In this document: piece after piece, positions 5,922-6,502 of the stretch | Layout: each line of letters begins with the position of its first letter | Numbering within the stretch: the stretch's first letter is position 1 | Source: Dysgonomonas sp. | GTDB lineage: Bacteria; Bacteroidota; Bacteroidia; Bacteroidales; Dysgonomonadaceae | NCBI GenBank assembly: GCA_030151105.1 | Contig: JASLEN010000474.1 | Span: forward strand, 1-6,502 | Direction of reading: 5' to 3' | DNA: 6,502 bases | Position numbers and translations under genes: made by a program | The notes under the pieces: model-generated | Databases searched by the model: none | What the model saw: only the letters and a program-made list of their open reading frames with translations | What the model was told of the DNA's origin: nothing

Positions 5922-6502
5922 TTACTCTGCAATAATTTCAATATCATCTAGATATAGTGTACTTCCTGGAGCTCCAGAGAAGGTATCTCCTTGAGAGCTT
6001 GATGAAGCAACGATAGCAATACGATATTTTTTAGATTTGTCGAAAGACTTACCTTCTTTATATACAAACTCGTTGTTGAACTCTGTATATTTATCAGCAC
6101 CAGCACTTTCGAACATAGCTGTAGCTACAATTCTAGGATCTTTGTAAGTATCTACACCTGTAATAGGTGCGTCCTTATCATCTTTGATCTCATATAAGAA
6201 AGCATTGATTGCACATTTGTCTGTAGTGCCTTTTTCTTCAGCAGGTAAAAAGGATTTCTCAGGAGTTCCGCGATAAAATATTTTACCTGGAGTATATTTA
6301 TAATATCCTTTTATAGTAACTGGTTTTTTTGAGAAAGAAATACCAAATTTAGTGCTATTTAGTGAATTTAGCGGATCTACATTAAATTCACCCAAGAATA
6401 CTGAGGCAGAAGTTATCCTTGGAATATCGGGAAATGGAAGAGATTCATGCATTTCAAAGCCTTCAGAGTCAATTGTCTCTAGCTTTACAGCATACTTACC
6501 AT
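5922..6502 (-). CDS. PCMD-domain (putative carbohydrate metabolism) protein, N-terminus beyond window edge
   Basis: The last 192 residues of a larger Bacteroidota protein are visible, reading in frame to the right edge; the internal Met at 6452 is not the start. Pieces match the C-terminal beta-sandwich of the PCMD family (PF13201 as I recall it): GKYAVKLET (1-9 of the fragment), FLGEF (35-39), GYYKYTPG (65-72), TDKCAINAFLYEI (93-105), then RIVATAMF, YTEFNNEFVY, YRIAIVASSSSQGD, and the closing SGAPGSTLYLDDIEIIAE. The jelly-roll-like closing part is typical of secreted or surface glycan-related proteins, and family members are commonly lipoproteins with a signal peptide and an Ig-like domain first. 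Both would be encoded beyond base 6502. The true role is not known. The gene ends in its own terminator; its partners lie to the right. Confidence 0.85.
   Translation of the reverse strand, partial: GKYAVKLETIDSEGFEMHESLPFPDIPRITSASVFLGEFNVDPLNSLNSTKFGISFSKKPVTIKGYYKYTPGKIFYRGTPEKSFLPAEEKGTTDKCAINAFLYEIKDDKDAPITGVDTYKDPRIVATAMFESAGADKYTEFNNEFVYKEGKSFDKSKKYRIAIVASSSSQGDTFSGAPGSTLYLDDIEIIAE

Noticed and set aside
5736..5951. Plus-strand open frame of 71 codons
   Set aside because: It reads through two terminators and into the PCMD gene; no promoter or protein-like composition.
1..6502. tRNA, rRNA, CRISPR array, insertion sequence or attachment site
   Set aside because: No cloverleaf, regularly spaced repeat, transposase frame or paired terminal repeat with target duplication was found on reading both strands.

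Overview
The window looks like an ordinary chromosomal stretch of an AT-rich Bacteroidota bacterium, probably of the order Bacteroidales. Four things point there. There is a PCMD-type putative carbohydrate-metabolism protein at the right edge. One lipoprotein has an acidic run right after its lipobox cysteine. There is an anaerobic sulfatase-maturating enzyme. Two start codons are preceded at short distance by perfect TAnnTTTG boxes, the -7 element of Bacteroidota promoters, and Shine-Dalgarno sequences are poor or absent. The genus cannot be fixed from the sequence alone.

Layout from left to right: (1) a minus-strand anaerobic sulfatase-maturating radical SAM/SPASM enzyme whose last residues run off the left edge; (2) a minus-strand two-gene unit, a small predicted surface lipoprotein followed without any gap (TAA then ATG) by a small alpha/beta hydrolase; (3) a minus-strand NADPH-dependent FMN reductase with its own strong terminator, divergent from (4) a plus-strand aldo/keto reductase that ends in a perfect 14-bp hairpin terminator; (5) a minus-strand class I SAM methyltransferase convergent with the reductase, with a noticeably GC-richer N-terminal half; (6) a 572-bp gene-free stretch with several inverted repeats and two terminator-shaped hairpins pointing in the plus direction although no plus-strand gene precedes them; (7) a minus-strand PCMD-domain protein, cut at its N-terminus by the right edge, with a clear terminator.

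The genes do not form one pathway. Two oxidoreductases stand back to back and may share a regulatory region. The sulfatase activator and the PCMD protein suit a glycan-using gut or host-associated Bacteroidota, but no sulfatase, SusC/SusD pair or glycoside hydrolase is visible. No RNA gene of a known class, mobile element or CRISPR array was recognised. The part most worth a second look is 5492-5821, where a dense set of dyads and an orphan plus-strand terminator suggest an unannotated small transcript or the remains of a lost gene.
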